This document shows positions 36,470-48,361 of a stretch of 64,000 nt of DNA, one piece after another. The notes under the pieces were generated by a model. It saw nothing but the letters and a program-made list of their open reading frames with translations, ran no database searches and was not told the DNA's origin. Numbering within the stretch: the first letter of the stretch is position 1; each line of letters begins with the position of its first letter. Source of the stretch: Thozetella sp. PMI_491 (lineage: Eukaryota > Ascomycota > Sordariomycetes > Chaetosphaeriales > Chaetosphaeriaceae); the NCBI GenBank assembly GCA_021432635.1, contig MU270033.1, positions 204,649 to 268,648 on the forward strand, given 5' to 3'. The position numbers and the translations under genes were made by a program.

Positions 36470-36714
36470 TATGGATTGGATAAATTATGTACTTGAACCT
36501 GCAATTTGGATGATCTATAATGCTGCTACTACCACGGCTAAATAAGCCAGCAACCGTAAGCACCTCCTCTCCCCCCTTTGTGACACTCTAATCTAATCTT
36601 GTGGAAGACGTTCACCGGCAGAGGGGGAAGCTAAAGAGATCATCTTCATCAGGACCGTCTCGAATATTTGCTCAGGCGCCGTTGTTTTCGGTTCCTATCA
36701 TTTTCCTAGCCAAG

Positions 36715-37230
36715 ATGCGCCTCGTTCCTGTTTCTGCTATGCTTATTGCGGCAAAGGCGGCCCAACAACAGGACTCCGCGAGAAGTGCAAGTTCAAGCGG
36801 AGACGAGGGATCAGAGACTGTTACCATTAGCGACCTGTCTGTCCATATTTTGGATAATAGCAACACTATTGACTCAGTTCAATTTGAACTCAATAGTAGC
36901 TATGTGGCAGATCTTGCATGTTCAGCCACTAACCCTGGCCTGAATTGGACCGCCTTTGGCTGTCCCGACTCTAACTATCTCTTTGCCTTGGGACCGGGCT
37001 CTGCTGAGACATACGCCCTGGAAATCTTGCACCAGCTCGGTCTTGGGTATGTTTAATTCCGCTAAATGGTGGCTGGTTCTAAGGGTGATATATGGTGACG
37101 TAACTGACAAGGTGGTAGGATTGGCCGAATTGGTGTCGGAGACGTCTCTACATACTGTCAGACTGCGGCGGGAAACTTCAAGATATGCAAACAGCAGTCT
37201 CCAACGAGTATTATTATTAACTACTCTTGA
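36715..37230 (+). CDS. Small secreted four-cysteine protein, effector-like
   Basis: Two exons (36715-37046, 37119-37230) give 147 aa. A signal peptide (about 1-18) precedes a mature part with four cysteines (ADLACSATN, AFGCPDSN, STYCQTAAG, FKICKQQS), a spacing that allows two disulfides. The run YLFALGPGSAETYALEI followed by HQLGLG looks like a beta-sandwich and recalls AA1-like/Alt a 1-type secreted proteins, but I cannot confirm that family. The gene lies inside the AT-rich repeat island, yet its frame and splice sites are intact. Both features fit an apoplastic effector or secreted recognition protein. An earlier in-frame ATG at 36601 would bury the signal peptide and was rejected. Confidence 0.65.
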
Positions 37231-37989
37231 GAGTCATAAGAAGAACACGGATCTTGGCGAACTGGAAACAAGGAAGGACGATGCTTATGGAGCGGGTCGA
37301 ATGCTCACGTCTACGCATAGCAGTGTCATATGCAGACGATGTACTCTAATGAATAAACCCCAAATTGTTGGGGAGTATTAGTAAGATCTGAACAATAAAT
37401 CAGTCTAGCAAATACAGGATGCGTGCGATGCAAAAAATCCTGGATCATTGAGGAAAGCAATGCTTGTCTAACTAATGTGAGCGCTGGTGTTACGCACGGC
37501 TATGTCCTGTCTTTGAGCGGCATCACATTGATCTTCCAAAATATATCAACATTAAGGCTGCTCGGGACTCCTATGTACCGCTGCCTTCGCCATTACCGAC
37601 CAAAAGAGCAAAGGAAGCAGTTCCCCAACGTTCTGCTCCAACTTTAAGCTGTCCACGATAGCGGCACAGCGATACAGCCGAGCTTCGTGGGGCACAAATG
37701 CAGTTCTCGAGAGCGGAGAGCTGAGAAGAACTGGGTCTCTTCTGAGAGCCCACACCAGCTAATTTTGTCGAAACGTGTAAGGTAGAAGCATAGTGGACGC
37801 GGTACGTAACACGAGAGGACGGGGAAGAGATAAGGGAGTGTTTTGAGCGAGAGAGTAGGCACAAAGAGCTAGTGTCAAGGATAGGAAGCCATGCTAGAAT
37901 CTGCGCTGGCAGCTGAGGCGACTGACGACGAAGATCCTTCCAACTAACGCAGCTGCCAGCCGCTCCAAGGAGCGAACAGAGGAAGCAAT

Positions 37990-38335
37990 AAAATCAGTCC
38001 AGCCTTCTGGATACATCCACCATAGGCGTTTAAGGAGCTTCTCCGGCACGAATAGGTAAGCCATGGATACAGGGTCCCCATCAATACGCGAGAATTCTAG
38101 CGTAAAATAACTTAACATATCTTCAAAAATCTCGACTTTACGCCTTATCCTTTCTTACTCCGCCCGCTATACTCAAGCTAAGCGATTTACACAACTCACC
38201 CGAGCCGATAGATTTAAAATCCGACTGCCTAACCTAGCTGCATCGAGGAATAGGACTCGATAGGCTCCCTATTATTAGCCTCTCGGAAAATAACACCGTC
38301 AGCGCAACAATACTTTCATCTTCAGCCAGGGGTCG
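37990..38335 (-). pseudogene. Decayed histidine-kinase fragment
   Basis: Reads on the minus strand like the GAF-to-H-box linker of the intact kinase at 25681-29725. A stretch with IDGDP and VPEK motifs (38003-38110) corresponds to 28200-28320, and 38217-38335 corresponds to 28430-28573. The section between them is shortened, and stops and indels interrupt the frame. Most substitutions are C-to-T or G-to-A. It is clearly non-functional. Confidence 0.8.
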
Positions 38336-38527
38336 ACTGTCACGTACACGAGCTACCTTGGGCTGCAAGTGCATCGATATTGAACAACGACAGTTAGCAG
38401 ATATTAGGGAGACAACCAGGCAATCTAGTCACGTGCGGTAAGAAAAACGAATGTTTCCGGAGTCAGGTTTAGAAATCTAATGATTTAATTGGCGGAAGAA
38501 AACATACTACGAGGCGGCATTTAGAAT

Positions 38528-38611
38528 AAATTTGGCGCTTAGCCCTCAAAAACCAAGACTAACTTACGCTTCTTGCTCGACGTTCGGCATTGCTATTAGA
38601 AGAAACTCTCC
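38528..38611 (+). repeat. Short dispersed repeat, copy B
   Basis: Same order of blocks as 34911-34993 with mostly transition differences; followed by a C/T-rich tract as in copy A. Confidence 0.7.
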
Positions 38612-38935
38612 CCGGCGGGCCCCTCCTCCTCTCTGCCCCTCTGCCCCTCACTCTTCTCCCACTTCTGGCCCCTCCCCCTCCCGTCAAGAAAACCTAATGA
38701 AACTGGTGACATTCTAGCCTTATCACGTACTGCAGCGTTCACCTGGTGTTCTCTTTGGCCGAATTATTTACCCCTCGAGTTTTATCTCCAAGCTCTCTAT
38801 GCTGTACCTGACTTAGTCTGAAGTGCTTGGCGGCAATTGTAAGGCACATAAGAGGCTGGCCTAATCTCCCAGCTCTGTTGCGCAGACTTCTTAAATCATG
38901 TGACAACTGTCCCAATACCTCCTTCCTCATGCAGG

Positions 38936-39082
38936 GTCCTTAAGCAGTGAGGCCGATTTTACTCTCTAGGTTCGAAGTAAGGCAGATTTTACTGGCTGCG
39001 CTCGTTCCCATCTGAAACGAGTAACTTGTAAATGGGAACGAGCGAAGCGAGGCCAGTAAAATCAGCCTCTCCGCTTAGGGGA
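38936..39082. mobile_element. Foldback (MITE-like) element
   Basis: A near-palindrome of about 145 bp. The outer arm CCTTAAGCAGTGAGGCCGAT (from 38938) pairs with 39061-39080; the inner arm with GATTTTACTGGC and GCTCGTTCCCAT (38981-39011) pairs with 39032-39066. A short unique loop separates them. There is no coding capacity and no obvious target-site duplication. Confidence 0.7.
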
Positions 39083-39109
39083 AGCGCGTGAGTAGTACCT
39101 TGGGCCAAT

Positions 39110-39172
39110 AATATCGTCGACCGTCGAGCAGGAAGTAGTATCTGGGACTTGATTTTGAGGGCTGAGCACACT
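39110..39172 (-). repeat. Short dispersed repeat, copy D (inverted)
   Basis: On the minus strand it shows GTGCTCAGCCCTC and CTTCCTGCTCG in the order of copy A. It begins about 30 bases after the foldback element. Confidence 0.65.
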
Positions 39173-40099
39173 TTTTAAAGCTCACCGGGTCGCCGCGCCT
39201 GGCCCCCAACTGAGTCCTGACCGCTAATGCATGAGGCTCTTCATAACAGAGAGCCTTTCGACTATCTTGGCTGAGGGGCTTCTTGGAAATATAAGCGATA
39301 TCATTGGCCGTTGCGTATGCCTAGAATCGTAGGCGTTGACACGTTCGCATAAATAGGTCCAGCGGGTTTGTTTTCTTTTTGATCAGGCAAGCCATTCTAG
39401 ATTAAATAGCCTACCTAAGTAGTTAACTATGAGGCCCAGCCGCCAGGATTTGTGCCTAAGCTATCGTCCATTACTCCTGTTCATATTGCTGCCTAGAAAC
39501 TAAGGATCTTCACATATTGGCCGCGGTGCTGCGGGCTAATGCTTAAAATTAGGTGAAAGTAAAGATTTAATTCTCCCGCCTAACCTGAAAGAATGCGCCA
39601 AGCTCCCAGAGTTACGAACACCTGGCGGCGTGCGCGACGATGATTGCGCACGGAGGTCAATTTTACCAATCTTCACAAATTCCCCAATGGTTGGACGGAC
39701 AGGCCGAAGCGAAGTTCGCTCAAGGTCCATAGGGCACTGCACAGCCCTAACCACCGTATAAGTAGAGGTAGTCCAAACGTGCACTACAGAAGGATTAGGG
39801 CACATCTAATCGAAGATGCCATCCACATCTCCTTGAGGCAGGCTTCGCAGACGCTAGATAAAAGAAGCAAACCCACCGCTCGCTCCTTTGTTCTGATCAT
39901 CGCAAGTCTAAGCCTGCAAGTATAATATGGGCTCGTCCTGGCCTGTATGGCCTATGACCCAAGTACCTCCCTTCCAGCGGCTCGTTGCACCGGGTCCAAC
40001 ACTCTCTAAAACGGCCAGCTTATCCTACGCTATAGAACTCGCCGGATAGCGAACTGAATCGGGCATCTCCCCCCTCGCGAGAAACCGGCCGCAATTAAG

Positions 40100-40152
40100 G
40101 CTAAGCGCGCAAAACTAAGACCCAAACTATGCCTCCTGCTCAGCGTTCGAAG
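40100..40152 (+). repeat. Short dispersed repeat, copy C
   Basis: Contains AAACTATGCCTCCTGCTCAG and GCGTTC in the same order as copy A (34911); truncated at both ends. Confidence 0.65.
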
Positions 40153-40956
40153 GTGTCGTACATAGGCTCATATTTCCTGAGCAACTGGCCAGCTCTACTG
40201 ACCAAGGTCGGATCTGACCAGGGATCGGTCAGGGAGTCTCCTAGTATTTATATCGCTGCGAGCACCTCTCGTTCTTTCCGTAGCTTCAACAGCCGGTTAC
40301 ACATCAATCCATGTACTATTGCGAAGCTTCAGTCTGTACGACAGAAGGTCTAATAGCCGTCATCGCCACGAATCCAGCAGCGGCCAGTCAGCGTATATCA
40401 TGTAGGCCTGATTCGCTCCAGCAATTTACTTCACGATTATCTCACTCATCGGCGTCCCTGATTTGTTTGGATGATGTCAAGATGGAAGGCAAGCGTATTA
40501 TATTTTTGGAACGTTGATGTTGTAGCTCAACAGAATTACAGATCGCTATTTAAGCAGTACACTTTCACTCTTCTTTTAAGGGTTGAGTACCCTCCAAGGA
40601 CGACAGAATTATCAAGTTTCGCCTTTTTACGTGAAGGAGTTATTTTCGGCTTTTCAAACCTCTTGTTTTCATCATTACCAAAACCCCATAGTTATATATA
40701 TATGTGTTAGTATCTTTTAATAGCCACTCTTTTCTTTGAAAAGCATAGGAGATTAGGTTAACAAAACTTTTAGCTGAAGTCGTGGTGCGTAGATTGATAT
40801 ATTGAGTGTAGGTGGTAAATCAGGCTGTGATGTCGGCCTAATATTTGTCTACAAACTAACTGTGGCTCTTTTATCTGATAGGTTGGAGCGATAAAACTGA
40901 AATATTCTGTGATATTGAGTGCTGCAGGCTTGGGAGCGTCATATATGGATTCGCCA

Positions 40957-43900
40957 TCATCGTGCCATCATCATTTTGGTAAGTTCCTGCCACCACTCTT
41001 CACCACCACGCTCGGCATCCCGTACAAACTCTTCCCACCACTCGTCCCCCGTCTCGCTAACACCCTGCCCAAACCCCTCCTGGCCTTTGTTGCGCTGCTC
41101 CTTGCTTGGAAGGAAGTTGCGGGCATCTTCTAAATCCCCTTGGTCGCCCTGCCACGCCTCAGCTTCGGTCTCGCCTTCGACCCGCAGTCGCCGTAAGCAC
41201 TGCATCCCCTTCTTGCTCTGAAGGTGTTTTTGCAGATGCTCGGAGCGAGTAAATGCCTTGTCACACCCCCACACCTTTCCGTTCCGCAGACCCCGGCAGA
41301 CGAATGTTTTCTGTCCAACGTGAGAGTCCTGGTGTCTTTTAAGATCGTGCTCTCTGGCGAATTTCTTATCACACGTGGAGCACCGCCAGGGCTTTTCGTC
41401 ACTGTGGACCTTCTGATGTATCTTCAGGTTAAATTTCCGGCCGAAAGCCTTAGAGCAGATCTCGCATCGAAATGCCCCTTCCTGGCTGGCCTGCGGAGCC
41501 GACCGACGTAGAGGCTCGGGAAACTCATCTGTGCTACTAGTGTCGATCCCATGTGTCTCCCACATATGCGCCTCTAAAGCTTTTGCCGTGCTACATCCAA
41601 AAGTGCCCATGGTGCAGCCTTCGATAATGCACAAATACGGGCGCTCGTGTCGTTCGACGTGCTTGTTCCTCGCGGCTAACGTGGAGAAGCCGTCGAAAAA
41701 GTGCTGGCACGAAACGCGTGGGCATTTAAACAATGCTTGTCCGTGAAACTTTACGACAAGTTCCCTCTCGTCTCTGCTTGTCTGTGGAGTCCCAAATTGT
41801 TCTAGTACTGCTCTGATCTGGCAAGTGATCCGGGAGAGGTCAAGCACATCCTCAACCGGTGCTCCATCGCTCTGGATTCGGATCCGCTTCTGGGAACACC
41901 AAACGGCTTTGCTAAGTTTATCATATTCGTCAATAGGGTTCAGAGCTCGAAGCTTTTGGTGAGCTGGCCACGCTTTAGAAACGGAGCATTCTGCTGAATC
42001 TAGGGACCAGTGAAGCTGCAAGAAGGCCTCAAGTGTCTCTGAGACCTCGGCTGTCCAAACGTCTGGATCGCCTTTTTGTAAAGCTTCCAACAAGTGAAGA
42101 ACCCAGCAAACCACGGCGTAGTCATAGAAGGCATATGCCCCTCTCAGAATCGCCTGATGAATTTTATCTTGTTGTAGATCTGGCTGGATTTCATCAAAAT
42201 TCAAGTAACTCACAGCAAGCAGAGCAAGCTCGCGCTCCACTTGAATTTCAGCGATTTCTTTCACTTTGATGAGATATCTAGCGCAATAGTTAGATAACGG
42301 TTCGAAACTCACAGCGATATATAACAGACCCCCTTGTAGTAGAGTGGACAAGTGCAATAGTGCCGTCGCTGTGCTGCTCCACGAGTGAGGAGCAAAGCTC
42401 CTTTGGGTCTTTGGCTAACCGCCTAGTTTCCTTCACTGTCTGTTCATCGAGATCTAGTGACATGGCACCTTGTATCTCGTACCATCTCAGAGGCCTCTTG
42501 GCGCATGCTAGCCATCCAAGAAGCTTGAATGTCTGGAGTCTTCGGTTCTCGGGGATACCGGGATTTTTAAGTCGATCGACGATGCGACCGTATCTGCGAC
42601 AATTTAACTAAAATTTCTTTCCCCGTCAAAGAGATCAGCACATACGCTTCATCCAAGCCTGTAGGCAGGTTCCCCGGGCGGAGCTGTTCGATCAAACTTT
42701 CAACTGATGGCTGTTCTGCAAGATCCTCTGCCACCAACTTGGCGTAGAGGAACATACCTATTGAATCGTGAGCTGCTGTTATATTTGAGTATCCTTGGGC
42801 AGCACACCTTGAGAGCGGGCCACTATTAGGTCAGTAATATTGTATTGATCAAGCTGGTGTGATGCGAATCCAACTTTGATTATCCTCTCCTGGGCGCGGA
42901 CATATCTCTCGATGTCGCCTCTATTATCCCTCTGAGATATTTTGATCGACGTAATCTTTGAGAGATCTTTCTTTGCCGTGTTATCTTCCTGGCTAACGAA
43001 GAGACATCTAATAGAGTCCGAGTTTTTCTTGCTTTGCTTGTTGACAATATTGCAGAACCACTGAGAGATATGCTTCCTCTCATTCCTGTCACATTCGTCT
43101 AAACCATCAATGACGATGTATACCCTACTCTGTGCGGTTAGTGCCGTCTCTAGAAGCTCTTCTGCAAGCCTGGGTGATTTTAAAGTCGCTTCGCCTCCCG
43201 TCGAGAGCTTTTCATAGAGATAGGGCAGAAGCCCTTGGTTTTGGGCCAACAATTGGGCCACTGTACCCTTCGCGACGGACAAAAAAGTGTTTCGTGTGAT
43301 GTCGCCATATTTGCAGTAAAAGAAGGCCAAAGACGAGTTTGGTAACCTTCTTATTTCATCAACAATCCTGGATGCCAGAACGGATTTGCCTTGGAGGTAA
43401 AGCGCATGAGCACTGGTTGAGGATAACCATTAGATGTGGCGTAGTAGGGGAGGTTCATACCTGCTCCTGGGATGCCATTTAACCACAACAGCGGCTTCGA
43501 GCAAAGATTGGGATGGAACCACTTTTGAAACGTAGTGTCCTCGATCAACCACGTACCACACTGTGGATCTCCTGCTCTTGCGCTGCTGTGCTCGTCATGA
43601 ACGAGCTCGCTATTGTATGGGTCCAGCCACTCATGGACAATTCTCCTCCTTCGACCCATCTCTGCCTCCCTTGCTGCTTTAAATTCCGCTTCCGCTAGGG
43701 TATGCGTCTTGACGACATGTTCAAACTCCATAAGAGTCATCTGGCTATCGATTAAACGCCTGTGTTGCGCTATGTTATCTTTGATATGCTGAATTCTTGT
43801 TTGGAGCCCTCTCCAAGTGGCTTGAAACAGTTGTTTCCAAACTGGTAGTTAGGATTTCAAGCAAATCATTAGCGTAACCTCACCATGAGAATGGCGCATA

Positions 43901-44541
43901 CATACCCTTCTTCTTGAAGCACTTCAATGCTTCTCTATGAAACTCCAAAATATCTCCGTATAGCATACCGAGTATCTCTTTCAAGTACGGATTGACTTTA
44001 GAATAGTCCTGGTAAGCTTGAAGTTGGGGCATCTGCTCGCCGATATCTTGGTAGGCGTCGAGAAGCGCAGTCAAGGCCTCCTGCATGCTGGATGCAACCT
44101 GAATGCCATATTAGTTTTCAAGTATCATAGGGTTTAGTATGTACGGTGATACCTTTAGGAGGAAGTTCATTGTTCCCTAGATGTTTCAATGCTTAGCATT
44201 ATGCCACATCCGTTGTCGCGCCCGGCTCAACTTACCCAAACGAGCGCGAGGATATCCGATGCCTCAACAAATACCTCGATGCATTTTGCATAATATTCCA
44301 TTGACTTAAGAAATGGTTTTAATCTCCTCATGTAGAGCAAGGTCCTCGACTTTCCCTGCTCGGTTTGGATTTGGGCAATCGTAGTCCTCAGTTGGCCGAG
44401 ACTCGTAGCTTCCATGTCCCTTACCTCCCCTTCGCTTAGCTTCGCATCTCGCTTGAACTTTTCAAGAGCGATTTGAAAATCATCCATGTCGGCAACGGCC
44501 TTAGCCAGGATGGGATCTCTTGCCCAGCTTGCTAGACACAA
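40957..44541 (-). CDS. NACHT NLR-like protein with C-terminal C2H2 fingers
   Basis: Exons 44541-44236 (5' end open), 44176-44153, 44098-43906, 43841-43461, 43389-42808, 42757-42646, 42593-42330 and 42277-40957 join in frame to about 1060 aa. The N-terminal helical region (MRRLKPFLKSMEYY, ILEFHREALKCF) matches the domain commonly preceding NACHT in fungi (DUF7708-like). Walker A GIPGAGKS is rebuilt across an intron, and Walker B is VYIVIDGLDECD. Three or more C2H2 fingers follow near the end (CEICSKAFGRKFNLKIH, CSTCDKKFAREHDLKRH), then a Trp/Glu-rich tail. The second exon is a 24-nt micro-exon. One donor reads GTCTGT. The first ATG in the 5' exon is at 44487, and a further upstream exon may exist. 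Likely role: STAND-type sensing, with fingers in the usual place of a repeat sensor. Confidence 0.82.
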
Positions 44542-45044
44542 ATGCTAGTTTGTAGCTGTGTGCCTTGCCGTCACTGTCATGTATAACAGTTGACTTGAAG
44601 CCGTTGAGCGGCATTAACTTTGTGTTAATATTCCCAGGGCGATCTTTCCAAGGAAGCAATTTTCTTGGACAGGAATGGCGGTCGGCAATGATGAGAAGGC
44701 TCTAGAGGGGTTGTTTCGCAAGACTCCGGAAGTTATTGCGTCGATGAGCAGCACAGCCTCATGGGCTGGGTCTTTACATTCATCTGCAAATGCTACTGGT
44801 TAGATAAATTGACGCATTGAGGCTTGCCCGCGATTCAAGCCACCGCCAACGCCATAGGCGGGCCACAAGGCAAACTTGCGCCCCACGAACCAGGTAAGCA
44901 TGCAAGGCAGAGTTTGTGCCAACCGCAGCGGTGAGCCCCGGGTCGCCTTGTCCAGTAAATTATTATCATTCCTATGCCCTGGTCTATTGGAATCGATGCG
45001 AAGTCGGCATTGATTTTTCATCCATTGGGCTCGAAAGGCACCAA
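44542..45044. other. Divergent promoter region
   Basis: Lies between the NACHT-C2H2 gene (minus) and the SNF2-like gene (plus). On the minus strand 44614-44783 is open after a good TTTGCAG acceptor; it could be a missing 5' exon of the NACHT gene but has no donor that keeps frame, so it was not added. Confidence 0.4.
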
Positions 45045-48000
45045 ATGGAGTCGAACAATGGCTCCTCAACACGGAAGCGGCGAGCTTCCTTCACTGACAC
45101 CAGGGCGCCTCGGGAATTTCGGCCTTCCTTGAGTGCTACAAGTTTTGATGTCAGCTCTTCCAGCCAATTAACGAATTCAAGCCCAACATCATGCCACACT
45201 ACGCCGAGCGGCCTGGCGTCCCCCGATTATTTGGGAGGGACTGGGGAAGGCTTGTTGAATCTGGAGTTGTTATCGTACGATTCAACGGGGTGGTGCGAGC
45301 CGAATGCAATGATGCTAGATACTCCACCAAGCGAGGCCGTCCCAGTTTTGTCTCTGCCACCCACCTCTCCGTCAGCGGAAGTTTGTTTCGGAATGGTACG
45401 CTCTCATCAGCCCAGGACTATAGTGCATCTTCTGAGTTCTCTTAGTTATGTGGGTTCAAAATACAGGTCAAAACCATCCAAAATTCAGCTCCTCAGCTAT
45501 CACCTTTTCGATCTCAAAGTGGAAACCTTCTGATGCCAGTCGAACTCGAGTTTGTTGAAGACCACTGCACAGCTCGTCAACCTGGAGGGAAGCCAATTGG
45601 TGTAATGGCAAAGAAGAAGGCTCGAGCCCTCACCATGGCCTTAAAGACCCCAGTGCGGTACGAAGGATTGATAGAGGAGGACCACTGGAAAGTGAAAATT
45701 AAGGAACTGGAAGAAAACCCGAGGCCAATAGAGGTCATGTTGGATATTTTGGTATACGGTAGCCCTCAACTCGGTGACACTCTAGCTCGACAGTTGTCTT
45801 CTCAAGGTCTCTATCTCCAACACCCACACCAGGCAAATACGTGCATCCCGTATCAGAACCCGCAGTTTTTAGATCTACCCGAGGTATCGATTGCAGAAAC
45901 CGCGGGATCGGATTTGCTGTTGGGATATCTCACTCCAGATCCCACCCCAACGCCATCTGAAAGTCAATTTTGGGAAGGGCTCGAAAATACACTCATAGAT
46001 TTTACCTCAATTCTCGATATGTTACCGCAACACAATTATCTACAGGCAGTTAACACAGACTATCGAGTCAGAACAAAACTTCTCCCGTGAGTATTCGATG
46101 ACAAGACTGGCAGGTGTTCAATATGGCCTTGGCTGATAAATCTTCAAGTCACCAACAGAAAGCCCTCGATTTTATTCTTAGGAGAGAGAGCGCTGATGTC
46201 CCCGATACCCGCAGCCTCTGGGAGCCTATCGAGACAGAGGAGGGCCTTATACGGTTAGTTATATACTCCCCGCATTCTATTTTACTCTCATATTACTAAT
46301 TTCGTTCTTGTAGCTATCGCCATGCTATCACGGGCGCGAAATATGCGGCGCAGGAGGATATCCTCGGCGGTATACTCGCCGATGAGATGGGGCTCGGAAA
46401 ATCACTAACAATGCTATCTGCTATGATTATGAGTAGTGGGCTTGCGGCAGAATACTCATTAGGCAGTCACTTGCCTGGTCAGTCTTGCGCGGCCCAGCGT
46501 CAGTTGAAAGCAACTCTAGTTGTGGTTCCTTCCGAGCGTTAGTCTCCTCTCGTCAGAAGTATGACCAGAACGGAGCTAATAATAATAGTTTTGATGAGCA
46601 ATTGGGTCGAAGAGATGGAAAAGTAAGACGAGACGGGCTTTTCCACAAATTTCTTGCAATATTAACAATAAATTTAGGCATCTCCTGAAGGGGAGCACGA
46701 AATACTACAAGTACCATGGCGAAGACAGGCATACAGCTGCCACAACACTCCAGGACTGCGATATCGTCTTCACCACTTATGGTACTATTATATCAGATGC
46801 CTCCAGGCGCAAAGGAATATTGGGAGACTTCAAGTGGTATAGACTAGTCTTAGACGAAGGTTTGTTCTAGTCTTTCTCATGGTTGGACGGTATGCTTACG
46901 GTGGCAGCACATGTCATTCGCAATTCCTCGACAAAGCAGTTCCAGGCCATCGCAAATATCTCTGCGCACATCCGATGGTGCATAACAGGAACTCCAGTAC
47001 AGAACAAGCTGGAAGACCTTGGCTCTCTTGTCCGCTTTCTCAAGGTCCCGGAGCTGGAAGACATGTCAACTTTTCGACGACACATCATAGGCAACGCCAA
47101 GTCGATGAGAGAATCCTTAGAGCACAACTATGAAAATTTGAAGTACCTGCTTGGATCCATCTGTCTCCGCCGCTCGAAAACCGTTCTTGACTTGCACGGT
47201 CTGGAGAGTGAAGTTTGCCGGCTACACTTCACAGCGGCCGAGAGCGCAGAGTATCATCGACTGAAGCTGGCCTTGGAGCAATGCTTCAAGGCCGCACGGC
47301 ACGGGAAGAAGCCGAAGGGGAAGCTCTTTAAGAATATACTCGACGCCTGGCTCCAACTTCGGTTGTTCTGCAATCATGGTTCTACTTATACCACTATACA
47401 CCGACGCACGGAGGAGGAGATTCTAGCTTTGTCGCAACAAACTGGGGAAAATAGATGTGTGTTCTGCTCTTGCGACATCGTTTCTATTGAGCAGGATGAC
47501 AAGGGATGTTGGGTACAGATCACCGAGTGCCAAAAGTTCATATGCGTTGGCTGTGCGCCGCGCTATCGGGCTGAGCTGAATAGACATTCCCGTCACGGCC
47601 GGAAGATTTGTTCACTGTGCCAAGGCGAGCACAAGGAGAGGCCACTTGAGGCTAGCCAGGCACAAACGACAGACGCCCCTTTCAAAGAGGACCAGCGCCC
47701 GTCGAAACTGATCAAGCTAACCGAAAACCTAAGACAATACCAGCATGCGGGGAAAAGGTGTGCCATACCCACATCTACATCTACCCCTAGGCTTCCTGCA
47801 GGCCAAACAGGGCTGACGTTGACTAGTATCGTTTTTTCGTTTTGGAAGAAAACCTTAGACATCGTTCAAGATATGCTAGTGAACCAGGGGGTCTCATTTT
47901 GCCGAGTCGACGGTTCCCTCAGCCCGAGCAAGAGAAGGACGGTTCTCAAGAGGTTTCAAGAAAATCCGAGCATAAGCGTTCTCCTCATGACGCTTGGCAC

Positions 48001-48361
48001 CGGAGCCGTGGGGTATGTACTGGGAGCATTAACCACGCCCCCATTTAACCCACTGAAACCTAACGGAATACTGTAGGCTGAACAACCTATCTGTCGCCAA
48101 TCGAGTTCATCTATTAGAACCCCAATGGAACCCATCAGTGGAAACACAAGCCATTGGACGGGTATTGCGTCTAGGCCAAGGAAAGCAAGTAACAATTGTC
48201 CGCTACATCGTTAATAAGACAATCGAAGAAGTATGGGGTTACAATCGCGCCTTGGTTACTCTCCATGAGACATGCACTAATAATAATAGATGATCGAATC
48301 TCGACAAAAGCGTAAGACAGAGCTTGCCTCAGGTGGTTTCATAGAGATTAGTGAAAGGTGA
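45045..48361 (+). CDS. SNF2-family ATPase, Rad16/HLTF-like with RING
   Basis: Ten exons (45045-45395, 45467-46086, 46149-46253, 46314-46537, 46589-46622, 46678-46859, 46908-47757, 47827-48012, 48077-48230, 48290-48361) give 808 aa with every phase consistent. Walker A is DEMGLGKS (about 265-272), the DEAH box (387-390) forms across an intron, and ITGTPVQNKLEDLGSL is motif III. A Cys-rich RING-like insert (CVFC ... ECQKFICVGC ... CSLC, about 572-630) divides the two helicase lobes as in Rad5/Rad16. The C-terminal lobe has VDGSLSPSKR, WNPSVETQAIGRVLRLGQ. Such proteins remodel chromatin or displace proteins from DNA in repair and gene silencing. The N-terminus (1-117) is Ser/Thr-rich and poorly ordered. 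It is head to head with the NACHT-C2H2 gene. Confidence 0.9.

Larger units (their letters stand above)
33617..36714. other. AT-rich repeat island, part 1
   Basis: No gene model holds here. The sequence is visibly poorer in GC than the flanks, rich in stops, and carries diverged repeat copies (entries below), a C-run at 35000-35010 and a 12-bp hairpin. This is the signature of old mobile elements decayed by C-to-T change. Confidence 0.7.
37231..40956. other. AT-rich repeat island, part 2
   Basis: No intact gene model. It contains the histidine-kinase pseudogene fragment, the foldback element and three copies of a short dispersed repeat (separate entries). The remaining frames are short and interrupted. 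Confidence 0.65.

Noticed and set aside
37423-37862. Short frames just after the small secreted protein
   Set aside because: No splice model, no domain, and they lie in decayed repeat DNA.
44614-44783. Open stretch upstream of the NACHT-C2H2 gene as an extra 5' exon
   Set aside because: It has a good acceptor but no donor that joins in frame to the next exon, and its content does not match the known N-terminal region.
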